From: Clostridia bacterium
GTDB taxonomy: Bacteria > Bacillota > Clostridia > Oscillospirales > CAG-272
Direction of reading: 5' to 3'
Assembly: GCA_017540175.1 (NCBI GenBank)
Contig: JAFYBN010000082.1
Coordinates: forward strand, 1 to 45,010
DNA length: 45,010 bases
This document shows positions 32,855-41,290 of this stretch, one piece after another; position 1 is the stretch's first letter; each line of letters begins with the position of its first letter. A model generated the notes under the pieces. That model saw only the letters and a list, made by a program, of their open reading frames with translations. It was not told the origin of the DNA and searched no databases. The translations under genes and the position numbers were made by a program.

Positions 32855-34600
32855 TCATGTTAACGTCAGCCAGGTCCGATAAGCTGCGCCGGAGAGACCG
32901 AGGTGGTAGAAATCGCAAAGGACGACATCGCCGACCCTCCAGAGGATCGAGCCGTCGGGGGCGGGGACGGGGAGGGAGGTCTCAAGCGAATTGCGCGAGA
33001 TATCCGGCAGAACGCGGACGTCGAGCGCAGGGTTGTGCGACGCGTCCGCTCCGTAGAGTACGGGACCGCTGTACACGCTTGTCTTTCCGCTGTAACCGAG
33101 TCCTCCGGCAGCGTAATACGGCGAAAAGTCGAGCTCCAGCGTAATCTCTTCCCGCTCATTCCAATTGTCGGGGCGATATGCGGTCCCCGGCGCTGCCTCT
33201 GCCGCTGCGGATCCGACGCGGACCAGCGCGGTTTTTGACCAGCCGGGAATGCGCAGCGCGACGGGGCGGTATTCGCCGGAAAGCGTGATCCTGATATCAC
33301 CCGGCGCGGGATACGCGCTTTCGATCCGGACATGGGTCCCGCCGAAATCCGCTTCGAGCGGTTCGTAAAAGTTCAGCACGAGCGTGCCGTCTTCCTCGGT
33401 GAACATCCAGTCCGCGCACTGACCGACGCCGCGGGGCGCGTTGACCGAGCAGCAGTTGAGAAACGGCGAACCCGGGCGGCTCTGGAAATTGATGGAATTT
33501 GTGTTGGATCGCTTTTCTCCGTCCATCGGGGTGTTATAGGTCGACCAGCGTCCCGAGGGGGAGTTGGAGCCGAGGACCGCGTTATAATGGGAAAGCTCGA
33601 GAAAATCAAGGAGTTTCCGATCTCCCGTCAGACCGGCGACCCGGGCGGCGAGGGCGTTGAACGCAGCGACGCAGCAGGTTTCGATGTTGGAATTGGTGTA
33701 GGGGTTGCCGATCGCCTGCTCGTCCGTGGAAAAAGCGCCCGTATTGTGCACATCGGTACGGAGAATGCTTTCGGTAATTTGCCGCGCGGACTTGAGATAA
33801 ACCGCGTCCCCGGTTGCCGCGTACATCTCCGCGATGCCGAGGATGGCGTGCAGGCTTTCCCAGCGCGGCTTGGAGCATTCGTAAAACTCCAGTCCCCGGA
33901 GCGAGGTTCCGAGATAGTCTCCCGCATCGTCCCGTGAGAGGTCGCCTTCGATCTTTTTGGCGAAGTACAGATACTTTTCCTCCCCTGTCAGCTCATACAG
34001 CTGCACAAAGATGTGGTAGGGCGCGAGGTTCATTTCGGTCGACCCGATGGAGGCGAGGGAGGGCTTGCCGTCATAGAAGGACGCAAGGAACAGATCGGCG
34101 ATGCGCAGAAGCGCGGCGCGGTAATCCTCCCGTCCGGTCAGCCCGTACCAAAGCAGAAGCCCGGTCATGATGTGGTAATGGTTCCACGCGTCCCACGTGC
34201 AGCCGGACGCGGCGGGATTCTGCGAAAAGGCTCCCGTCAGGCGGCAGTCCTTTGCAAAACAGCCGAGATATCCGTCCTCCGCCTGATAGGTCAGCATTTC
34301 GTCGATGAAGGACACCGCGGCACGGTGCAGCTCGGGTGAACGGGTGAGCAGATAGATATAATAGGCCCCGGTGATGTGCTTTCCGGCGAATTCACCCGAC
34401 CACGGCAGAAGATCGCGGTAGGGCAGGACGTCCCGATCCCGGAACATGTCAAGGATCGCCGGATTGGACTCTCTCAGTCCGATCAGCCAGTTCGATGCGA
34501 TATTCGAGGCGAGCTGTCCGGTTGTTCCTCCGAGACGGAGCGAATCGGGGATACACGGGCAGCAGAGGTTCTTGCGCAAAAAAATGGGATTGATTTCCAT
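32855..34600 (-). CDS. Cytoplasmic GH127-type beta-L-arabinofuranosidase-like enzyme (DUF1680)
   Basis: This enzyme of 581 residues probably removes beta-L-arabinofuranose or a related sugar from oligosaccharides. The N-terminal and central (alpha/alpha)6 barrel includes WDAWNHYHIMTGLLLWY and KPRWESLHAILGIAEMY. The metal site of the family is present: E307 and C309/C310 in NIETCC, and C383/C384 in LNCCSVNAPRG. By family knowledge one of these Cys acts as nucleophile and the Glu/Cys set binds zinc. A beta-sandwich domain forms the C-terminus. No signal peptide is present. The ATG at 34600 follows GGAGG. It is divergent from an AraC regulator with shared operator-like sites, so it is probably induced by its substrate. 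GH127 and related families (GH146 and others) are not distinguished here. Confidence 0.85.
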   Translation of the reverse strand: MEINPIFLRKNLCCPCIPDSLRLGGTTGQLASNIASNWLIGLRESNPAILDMFRDRDVLPYRDLLPWSGEFAGKHITGAYYIYLLTRSPELHRAAVSFIDEMLTYQAEDGYLGCFAKDCRLTGAFSQNPAASGCTWDAWNHYHIMTGLLLWYGLTGREDYRAALLRIADLFLASFYDGKPSLASIGSTEMNLAPYHIFVQLYELTGEEKYLYFAKKIEGDLSRDDAGDYLGTSLRGLEFYECSKPRWESLHAILGIAEMYAATGDAVYLKSARQITESILRTDVHNTGAFSTDEQAIGNPYTNSNIETCCVAAFNALAARVAGLTGDRKLLDFLELSHYNAVLGSNSPSGRWSTYNTPMDGEKRSNTNSINFQSRPGSPFLNCCSVNAPRGVGQCADWMFTEEDGTLVLNFYEPLEADFGGTHVRIESAYPAPGDIRITLSGEYRPVALRIPGWSKTALVRVGSAAAEAAPGTAYRPDNWNEREEITLELDFSPYYAAGGLGYSGKTSVYSGPVLYGADASHNPALDVRVLPDISRNSLETSLPVPAPDGSILWRVGDVVLCDFYHLGLSGAAYRTWLTLT

Positions 34601-34636
34601 ACTGCGCCTCCGTTGTGAAATGGATTCCGCATGGAT

Positions 34637-34665
34637 ATTTTAACAGAAACGGTGGATTTTTGCAA
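34637..34665 (-). promoter_or_regulatory. Promoter of the GH127 gene
   Basis: On the minus strand TTGCAA (34665-34660) and TAAAAT (34642-34637) are 17 bases apart. One AACAGAAA-type site lies in the spacer. Confidence 0.65.
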
Positions 34666-34710
34666 GGGAACGTGATATACTGTTTCTGTTCTGAATCAAC
34701 AATTTCTGTT
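34642..34710. promoter_or_regulatory. Operator-like sites for the AraC regulator
   Basis: AACAGAAA occurs at 34642-34649. Its complement TTTCTGTT occurs at 34683-34690 and 34703-34710, 20 bases apart, which equals two helix turns. The latter two lie just upstream of the -35 box of the GH127 promoter, the usual place for AraC-type activation, and over the expected start of the regulator gene (TATACT at 34676-34681). Confidence 0.5.
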
Positions 34711-34730
34711 ATGAGAGAGGAGATTTTTCG

Positions 34731-35672
34731 ATGAGCCGGCCGGAATCAAGGGAAATCTATCAGATCGCCAAAATGCATATGAACCTGACGCCCGCTCTGT
34801 CCCGGGATCAGGCGCGCTTTTCCCACGTATATTACGAATACAGCTCCGCCTTTGACGTTGAGTTCATGATCGGGATGCCTCTGCACGTGCTGTCCGTAGC
34901 GAAATACAGGAGCGAGGGAGGATTCCGCTATTCGACCGGCGCGCTTGACGTGTACGACCTCCTCGTGATCTATTCCGGAGGACTCGAATATGCCTGCAAG
35001 GACAAGACGATCACGGCGGGGAAGGGGGACGCTTTGTACATCAACGCCGCGCTGCCCGGTGAAGTGCTGCAGAAGGGAGACGAGCCTCTCGAATTTTTGA
35101 TCCTGACCCTGAGCGGCATTTCCGCGCTGAACTATTACGCGCTCCTTTCCAAGAAACGGTCGGAGCCCATCCCGCTGCACGAGCCGGAAAAGATCGACGC
35201 GCTGCTCGAAAAGATCGTCTATTATATGAAATACCCGACAAACAAGAACAACGTGCTGCTTGTGGACGCCATGAGCGGGATCTTCACCGAGCTTTATCTC
35301 AATATCTCGGGCGACGCCGACCGTGACACATACTACAACCACCCGCAGTGGTTCATCTCCACCATCGGCTACATCGAAAGCCGTTCGCTCTCGGGCATCA
35401 GCGTCCAGAAGCTTGCCGAGAATCTCGGCATGAGCGATTCCCGGTTTTACAGGGTTTTCCGGGAATATACCGGGACGACCCCGTATCAGTACCTTCTGAA
35501 CCTGCGCGTCAAAGCGGCGCAGAATCTCCTCGCGACGACGGACCATCAGATCAAATACATCGCCTATACGGTGGGCTTCAATTCGGTCAATCATTTCATC
35601 ACGCATTTCAAGGAGGCGGCCGGATGCACGCCGTCCGAGTACCGCGCCATGAGGAGGAACCGATCGGAATAA
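34731..35672 (+). CDS. AraC-family transcriptional regulator
   Basis: The 313 residues contain an N-terminal cupin-like ligand domain (about 55-165, with DLLVIYSGGLEYACKDKTITAGKGDALYI) and a C-terminal double helix-turn-helix (about 210-310). The latter includes ISVQKLAENLGMSDSRFYRVF and the second motif IKYIAYTVGFNSVNHFITHFK, closing with GCTPSEYR. This form is typical of sugar-responsive activators. The ATG at 34731 follows GAGAGGAG. It is divergent from the GH127 gene and probably controls it, and may also control the following GH127/lipoprotein operon; repeated TTTCTGTT sites between the divergent genes support this. The inducer is likely an arabinose-containing or related sugar, by inference. 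Confidence 0.9.
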   Translation: MSRPESREIYQIAKMHMNLTPALSRDQARFSHVYYEYSSAFDVEFMIGMPLHVLSVAKYRSEGGFRYSTGALDVYDLLVIYSGGLEYACKDKTITAGKGDALYINAALPGEVLQKGDEPLEFLILTLSGISALNYYALLSKKRSEPIPLHEPEKIDALLEKIVYYMKYPTNKNNVLLVDAMSGIFTELYLNISGDADRDTYYNHPQWFISTIGYIESRSLSGISVQKLAENLGMSDSRFYRVFREYTGTTPYQYLLNLRVKAAQNLLATTDHQIKYIAYTVGFNSVNHFITHFKEAAGCTPSEYRAMRRNRSE

Positions 35673-35763
35673 CGGCGTGGATATACGATTTCTGCCGTCC
35701 GGACCTCGCGGGCAGCCGGACAAGAATCGTATATCGGAAACACGAATGGTATATTGTTCGCAA

Positions 35764-35792
35764 TTGACGGAGCGCTTTTTTTGCTTTACAAT
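35764..35792 (+). promoter_or_regulatory. Promoter of the lipoprotein-GH127 operon
   Basis: TTGACG (35764-35769) and TACAAT (35787-35792) are 17 bases apart, giving a leader of about 50 nt. Confidence 0.75.
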
Positions 35793-35848
35793 GAAATCAT
35801 CGGAGCATTGCCGCCAAATAACGAACGAAAAAGAAAGGAATCATCATC

Positions 35849-37540
35849 ATGAAGAAACGGATATGCATCCTGCTCGCGGTGCTTCTGTCGCTCGGCATGC
35901 TTGCCGCCTGCTCGAAGGACGAGCCGAAAGAAAGCGTGAACGACACGACTCCCCCTGCGGCAGACGTCGAAACGACGCCTTCCGAAAACACGGAGACGCC
36001 GGAAAATCAGACGAATCTCGAGTATGAGGAAGAGGACGCCTTTTCCGATTTCGATTTCAGTACGGTCGATACTTCGCTGAAAATCGAAAACTTCCTCAAC
36101 GACTGGTCGGGCGTAGTGCTCGGCAAGACGAAGCAGGTCGCGGTCGAAAAGGGACGCGGCTATCAGGGATCGAACGCGCTCGCGGTCTATTCCATCGGTC
36201 TCGGCGCGGACAACGACCTCGACGTGAAGTATGAAAACGACTCCACGGCGGTCATCGACTGGACGGGCGCGGAACAGGTTTGGTACTATGTCGACGGAAC
36301 GGATTTCGGAAACGCTCAATTCTATACCAACTTCGGCATTCAGGAGCAGAACGCCGAGGATGACGGCGTAGTCAACGGGACATGGCAGGCATGGTGCGTC
36401 ACCGAGGGAACGGTCGTCCACATCTATGATACGAACAAAAACAGCGGCTGGCAGGATGTGACCTGCGTCACGAGTCCCAATACCACGTGGGATCCCGGCA
36501 GAATCCCGCTTCCGGCAGGCTTCAAGGGCTGGGTCGCGATCGACACCGAAGCTCTTGTTTCCTACTGGGCGGACGGCGTGGGAACGGACGATCCTCTCAA
36601 CCTTGTGTACATGAACCAGTTCAACTGGTCGGTCGAGGGTTCCGAGGCGTCGATCGGACGTGTCTGCTACATCGACAGCTTCTCCATCGTCGGCAAGAAC
36701 GTGCAGAACGGCAAGGACTGCCCGGTCACGCCCATGAACGCCGGTGCGAAATGGGTCGAGGTCTGGGGACTGGAAGCCTTCGTTCCCACCGATCCGAAGA
36801 ATACGGACAGCCTGATCGCGGACGCGAACAAGCTCATCTTTGACAAGGTCTGCAACGACTGGGCGGGCGTGGTTCCCGAAATGAAGTCGCTGAAGGTCGT
36901 CGAGGGCAAGGGCACGAACGGCTCGAAGGCGCTGGCGGTCACGGCGAACGCTTACGGCTCCGACGCGGACTGCGACGTTTACAACACGCAGGACAAGACC
37001 GCGGTCACCGACTGGAGCGGCGCGGAGCAGATCTGGTTCTGGCTCGACGCTTCCGACTATGGCACGACCGGCTTCCTCGCCGGCTGCGCGTTCGCGGAGG
37101 AAAACATCAACGGCGAAGGCAATCTCGACGGCACGAGCCAGGCATGGGCGATCGTCGAGGGCGTCACGGCGCACCTCTATGACGTGAACAAGAACAGCGG
37201 CTGGGAGGATGCGGTCTGTGTCAACACTACGCTGACCGACTGGGATCCCGGGCGTATTCCGATCCCTGCGGGCTTCAAGGGCTGGGTTGCCGTCGACGTC
37301 TCCTCCATGAAGCCCTATTGGGCAAACGCGGAGGTTCCCGAAGTATTTGATCTCAAGAACGTCAACCAGTTCAACTGGTCGATGGAAACGAGCGAAAGCG
37401 CGGTCGGGCATACCCTCTATGTGGATTCCTACGCCGTGGTCGGCAAGTCCGTGAACGGCGGGGACTGCCCGGTCAAGTCCATGATCGACGGGGCGAAGTT
37501 CCTCGAGGTCTGGGGATTCGAAGGCATAGACGCCGAATAA
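35849..37540 (+). CDS. Lipoprotein with two tandem carbohydrate-binding-like modules
   Basis: This is an exported lipoprotein of 563 residues with lipobox LAAC (C21). A Thr/Glu-rich linker (22-65) is followed by two copies of an about 240-residue module (about 75-300 and 325-555). Each copy has DW(S/A)GVV, then a W-(T/S)-G-A-E-Q-(V/I)-W core, VNKNSGW-like and WDPGRIP segments, PAGFKGWVA, a QFNWS segment, and a closing VDSY-VVGK. The pattern of Trp and beta-rich segments suggests a jelly-roll carbohydrate-binding module, but I do not recognise an established family. A third copy is fused to the GH127 enzyme encoded next. It may hold glycans at the surface for that enzyme. The ATG at 35849 follows AAAGAAAGGAA. 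Confidence 0.72.
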   Translation: MKKRICILLAVLLSLGMLAACSKDEPKESVNDTTPPAADVETTPSENTETPENQTNLEYEEEDAFSDFDFSTVDTSLKIENFLNDWSGVVLGKTKQVAVEKGRGYQGSNALAVYSIGLGADNDLDVKYENDSTAVIDWTGAEQVWYYVDGTDFGNAQFYTNFGIQEQNAEDDGVVNGTWQAWCVTEGTVVHIYDTNKNSGWQDVTCVTSPNTTWDPGRIPLPAGFKGWVAIDTEALVSYWADGVGTDDPLNLVYMNQFNWSVEGSEASIGRVCYIDSFSIVGKNVQNGKDCPVTPMNAGAKWVEVWGLEAFVPTDPKNTDSLIADANKLIFDKVCNDWAGVVPEMKSLKVVEGKGTNGSKALAVTANAYGSDADCDVYNTQDKTAVTDWSGAEQIWFWLDASDYGTTGFLAGCAFAEENINGEGNLDGTSQAWAIVEGVTAHLYDVNKNSGWEDAVCVNTTLTDWDPGRIPIPAGFKGWVAVDVSSMKPYWANAEVPEVFDLKNVNQFNWSMETSESAVGHTLYVDSYAVVGKSVNGGDCPVKSMIDGAKFLEVWGFEGIDAE

Positions 37541-37555
37541 TGAGAGTACGGCATG

Positions 37556-37581
37556 GAAAGCTCCCGACTGCGGGGGCTTTC
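37556..37581 (+). terminator. Weak intra-operon terminator or attenuator
   Basis: GAAAGCTCCC (37556-37565) pairs with GGGGGCTTTC (37572-37581), with one G-U pair, followed by TTGCC. It lies between the binding lipoprotein and the GH127 lipoprotein, so the first product may be made in excess. Confidence 0.5.
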
Positions 37582-37631
37582 TTGCCAAACCCGCATCCCG
37601 GCGCAGGAGGCGCGCAAACGGAGGAATTATC

Positions 37632-40316
37632 ATGAAATCGATACGGGGCATTCTGCTTTCCCTCCTGCTGCTCCTGGCACTGACTGCCTGCGCCGGCGCG
37701 GGGGAACGAACGGCGGAGCCGGAAGAGACCGAGGAGGAGGAGACTGTGAAGATCCGGGAAATCAGGAAAATCTGCACGACGGCATCCCCTGCGCCGGAAC
37801 TGAGCCTGAAGGGAGTCGGGGAGAGTGTCCGCGCCGCCCGCACGGTACGCTCGGTCACCCTCTCCGGGTACCCCGAAAAGATGATCGGGGGAAATATCGA
37901 AAACTGGGCGCTTTCCGCGCTGAACGACAACCGCTCGATTGTCGATCAGATCGCGATAGCGGGGGGTGCGGGCACGCTTCGTGACCACATCGGAGACGCC
38001 TTTTCCCAGATCGCGGACGGAATTTCCGCCTGGAGCGTCTCCGAGACGAGGGGATGGGACGGAGGCCGCTCCGTCAGCGTCACCTCAAAGAAAACGGGGG
38101 TTTACGGGGATATTGATCTCCGAATCTCCGAGATCACGGGCGTGCGCATGGACTGGCGCGGAGCGAAGGAGATCTGGTTCTATGCCGACCTGACCGACTA
38201 CGGCCCGTTCGGCGCGCAGATCGGCTTCGCGTTTCAGGAATGCGAACCGCGGGCGGACGGCGCGCCCTCCGACGTCCGGGAATCGTGGGGGCTGCGAGTC
38301 GGCTCGTCTGTCTCGGTACGCAATCTTGCGGACGGGGACGAATGGGAAAGCGCGCGGGTCACGGCGAGCTCCTCCACGACATGGAACGGCGGCAGGGTGC
38401 GCCTCCCCGCGGGCTTCAGAGGCTGGGTCGCGATCCCGCTGGAACGGAAGAATCTGATCAATTACTGGACCTCCGGCGGGGGAGACGGCGAGTTGAACCT
38501 GATCCGGATCGATCAGCTCCAGCTGTGTGCGGAGGGCAATCCGGGTTCGACGGGCAGGACGCTCTACCTCTCGGGGTACGGTGTCGCCGGAGACGGATTT
38601 GAAGGAGAATTGCCCGTGGAGCGCAGCGGTTCGCCTGGCGCGTGGACAGCGATTCTGCCGCTCGATTCCCTGCTTGCGGGAGAGGGTGCGTCCTATTCCG
38701 GGTCCCTCATGCCGTGGTATGACGAATTTCCCGGCAAGCTGCTCACCGGCATCGCGGAGAACTACGCGCTCATGCCCTCACAGGAGCTGAAACGGGCGGG
38801 GGACGAGCTTGCCGACGCGCTCCGGGACGCGCAGCAGGAGGACGGCTACCTCGGTATCTACCGGGACGCCGGACGTTTCGGAGGGAACGGATCGAATTGG
38901 GACGTCTGGGGACACTATCACAGTATCTACGGACTTCTCTCATGGTACCGCGCGGCGGGAAACCGGGATGCTCTCGATACGGCGATCCGGGCGGCGGAGT
39001 GTGTGAGGACGCATTTTGCTGATCGAACCTACGATTCCGCGGGCTCGCAGACCATGAATCTCGCCGTGAGTCACGCCTTCGCGGAGCTCTGGAAGGAGAC
39101 CGGGGAGCGGAAATACCTCGACGAAGCGGTCCGGATCGTGGAGGAGGACTGGCCGCGCTCCGGGAACTGGCTGAACGGCGCGCTCGGCGGCTCGGAATTC
39201 TATCAGTCCCCGCTGCCGCGCTGGGAAGCCCTGCATACGATCATGACGCTCGGAACTCTTTGGGAAGCGACCGGGGAAGGGAAGTATTACACCGCGCTCG
39301 AGGACATCTGGTGGAGCATCGCAAAGACCGACCGGCACAACGACGGCGGCTTCACGAGCGGCGAGGCTGCGTGCGGCGATCCCTACAACCGCGGCGCGAT
39401 CGAGACCTGCTGTACCGTAGCCTGGATGGCGCTCACGACGGAATACCTTTCGATGTCAAAGAATCCTGTCGCCGCGGACGAGCTCGAGCTCTCGTATTAC
39501 AACGCCATGTTCGGTTCCCTGCTCGACGGGGAACGGTACGTCACCTACAATACGCCGATGGAAGGCGTGAAACGCGTCCCCTCCCAGACGGATATTTCGT
39601 TCCAGTATTTCAGCGGCTCCCCGGACTTCAACTGCTGCCAGGCAAATGTCAGCCGGGGGCTCGGAGAGCTTTCCCGGTGGGCGGCGATGACGTCCGGCGA
39701 AGAGCTCTTTCTGAACTGGTACGGTGAAGGAACCGTCGAAGCGCTTACGCCCGGCGGGCAGGCGGTTCTTCTGAAGGAAGAGACGGCATATCCGCTCGAC
39801 GGGGAGATTTTGCTGACGGTGGACGGCCTTGCGAAAGACGAGACGTTTACGCTCTGTCTCAGAATCCCGAGCTGGGCGGTCGGCAGCGCCGTTTCGGTCG
39901 ACGGAAGGACGGAGACGGCGGACGCGGGGACCTATTATGCAGTCCGGAGGGTATGGAAGAACGGAGACACGGTCCGGTTTTCCGTTGAGATGAGCTACCA
40001 TGTCTGGGCGAACGAAAGACACCCGGGAGAGATATCGGTATATTACGGTCCGATCCTGCTCGCGGCGAAGGGAAAGCTTTCGGCGGACCTGTCCTATAAG
40101 GATTTCGCGGATACGACCGTTCGGTATGCCGACGACGGGGAACACTGGATGGAATTTGAGGTCGGCGAGGGAGAAAACCGTACTCTCTTCTGCGATTTCG
40201 CGTCAGTCGGGAAATTCGACTCCTATACGACGTGGTTCAGCCTCAGGAACACTCCGGCACGAATCGCGGCACAAAAAGGCGGCGCGCCGATCTGGTGCAA
40301 TACCATACTGCATTGA
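37632..40316 (+). CDS. Surface lipoprotein GH127-type hydrolase with fused binding-like module
   Basis: This is an 894-residue exported lipoprotein (lipobox LTAC, C20). After an acidic linker, residues 70-325 are a copy of the module found twice in the upstream lipoprotein (MDWRGAKEIWFYADLTDYG, PAGFRGWVAI, GRTLYLSGYGVAG). The GH127/DUF1680 catalytic region follows (about 340-890): NWDVWGHYHSIYGLLSWY, LPRWEALHTIMTLGTLWE, metal and catalytic motifs AIETCC (E591, C593, C594) and FNCCQANVSRG (C668, C669), then a beta-sandwich. It would trim beta-L-arabinofuranosyl or similar residues outside the cell, while the enzyme at 32855-34600 works inside. The ATG at 37632 follows GGAGGAATT. The next gene begins 10 bases after the stop. 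Confidence 0.83.
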   Translation: MKSIRGILLSLLLLLALTACAGAGERTAEPEETEEEETVKIREIRKICTTASPAPELSLKGVGESVRAARTVRSVTLSGYPEKMIGGNIENWALSALNDNRSIVDQIAIAGGAGTLRDHIGDAFSQIADGISAWSVSETRGWDGGRSVSVTSKKTGVYGDIDLRISEITGVRMDWRGAKEIWFYADLTDYGPFGAQIGFAFQECEPRADGAPSDVRESWGLRVGSSVSVRNLADGDEWESARVTASSSTTWNGGRVRLPAGFRGWVAIPLERKNLINYWTSGGGDGELNLIRIDQLQLCAEGNPGSTGRTLYLSGYGVAGDGFEGELPVERSGSPGAWTAILPLDSLLAGEGASYSGSLMPWYDEFPGKLLTGIAENYALMPSQELKRAGDELADALRDAQQEDGYLGIYRDAGRFGGNGSNWDVWGHYHSIYGLLSWYRAAGNRDALDTAIRAAECVRTHFADRTYDSAGSQTMNLAVSHAFAELWKETGERKYLDEAVRIVEEDWPRSGNWLNGALGGSEFYQSPLPRWEALHTIMTLGTLWEATGEGKYYTALEDIWWSIAKTDRHNDGGFTSGEAACGDPYNRGAIETCCTVAWMALTTEYLSMSKNPVAADELELSYYNAMFGSLLDGERYVTYNTPMEGVKRVPSQTDISFQYFSGSPDFNCCQANVSRGLGELSRWAAMTSGEELFLNWYGEGTVEALTPGGQAVLLKEETAYPLDGEILLTVDGLAKDETFTLCLRIPSWAVGSAVSVDGRTETADAGTYYAVRRVWKNGDTVRFSVEMSYHVWANERHPGEISVYYGPILLAAKGKLSADLSYKDFADTTVRYADDGEHWMEFEVGEGENRTLFCDFASVGKFDSYTTWFSLRNTPARIAAQKGGAPIWCNTILH

Positions 40317-40326
40317 GGAGGCAGAT

Positions 40327-41274
40327 ATGAAGCAGAATTACGAAATCAAAACCGAGCGTATCCGGGAACGATTTCTCACGTATAAAAAAGAGCACCCGGA
40401 GCGTCTCGTGAACCGTCTGAAATTCTCATGGTCGAACTGGGGCTTCGGACTTGAGGAATTCTCCCGGTCCTGCGAGAGACTGAACCGGGCGGGGATTTCC
40501 TACATCGAACTGCACGGCAATCATTACGGTCCCGATCTTGGCTACCGGCCCGCCGAGATCCTCCCGATCCTGAAGGAATACGGGATTCGGACGGCGGGCG
40601 TGTGCGGAATGTTCTCGGCGGACAACGACCTTTCTTCCAATCGGCACATCCAGCGGCAGGCCGCGATCGACTACATCAGGCGCGAGGCCGCGTTCACGGC
40701 AGAGATGGGCGGAAAATACATGCTCGTTTGTCCCGCCGCGGTCGGACGCGCGAAAAAATACGACGACAGCGAGATCGATCGTTCTGTCGAATCACTCTCC
40801 CGTGTCGCCGACGTGTTCGTAGACGCGGGGATCCGCGCCGCCATTGAACCGATCCGATCTGCCGAAACGACCCTTGTGCATTCCGTCGCGGATGCGATCG
40901 CGTATATTGAGCGGCTGAATCACCCCGGCGTACAGCACATCAACGGCGACGTCTATCACATGCTGGTCGAGGAAAGCCACATCGGGGAGGCAATCCTTGC
41001 GGCCGGCGGGAGGCTGACCAATCTCCACATGGCGGATACCAACCGATGCGCGCTCGGAGACGGTTCGCTTGATCTTGACACGATCATTATGGCGCTGTAT
41101 CTGCTGGATTACAACAACAACGAAAACGCTTTCGTCACGCCCGAACCGCTCGGACCGGGCGGCGATCCCTATCCGATGCAGAATTCGAAAACCGATCCCG
41201 CGATCCTTGACAGACTCGTCTTCTCCAGCGTGAACTATTTCCGCGCCAGGGAGACGGAAGTTCTGTCCCTCTGA
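40327..41274 (+). CDS. Sugar isomerase/epimerase-like TIM barrel (AP_endonuc_2 family)
   Basis: This is a 315-residue cytoplasmic enzyme resembling ketose 3-epimerases and inosose-type isomerases. The pattern includes GISYIELHGN near the N-terminus, AAIEPIR (probable metal-binding Glu), HINGDVYHM (Asp and His), LTNLHMADTNRCALGDGSLD (His/Asp) and a late FVTPEPLG Glu. These match the usual Glu-Asp-His-Glu divalent-metal site of the family. The ATG at 40327 follows GAGGAGGC. It is 10 bases after the GH127 gene and 16 bases before the sugar-binding lipoprotein, so it probably converts the released sugar. The exact sugar cannot be read from the sequence. Confidence 0.8.
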   Translation: MKQNYEIKTERIRERFLTYKKEHPERLVNRLKFSWSNWGFGLEEFSRSCERLNRAGISYIELHGNHYGPDLGYRPAEILPILKEYGIRTAGVCGMFSADNDLSSNRHIQRQAAIDYIRREAAFTAEMGGKYMLVCPAAVGRAKKYDDSEIDRSVESLSRVADVFVDAGIRAAIEPIRSAETTLVHSVADAIAYIERLNHPGVQHINGDVYHMLVEESHIGEAILAAGGRLTNLHMADTNRCALGDGSLDLDTIIMALYLLDYNNNENAFVTPEPLGPGGDPYPMQNSKTDPAILDRLVFSSVNYFRARETEVLSL

Positions 41275-41290
41275 GAAAGGCGGTATACCA

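Noticed and set aside
35786-37930. 714-residue minus-strand frame opposite the binding lipoprotein
   Set aside because: The plus-strand gene has a promoter, ribosome binding site, lipobox and internally repeated domains. The antisense frame has none.
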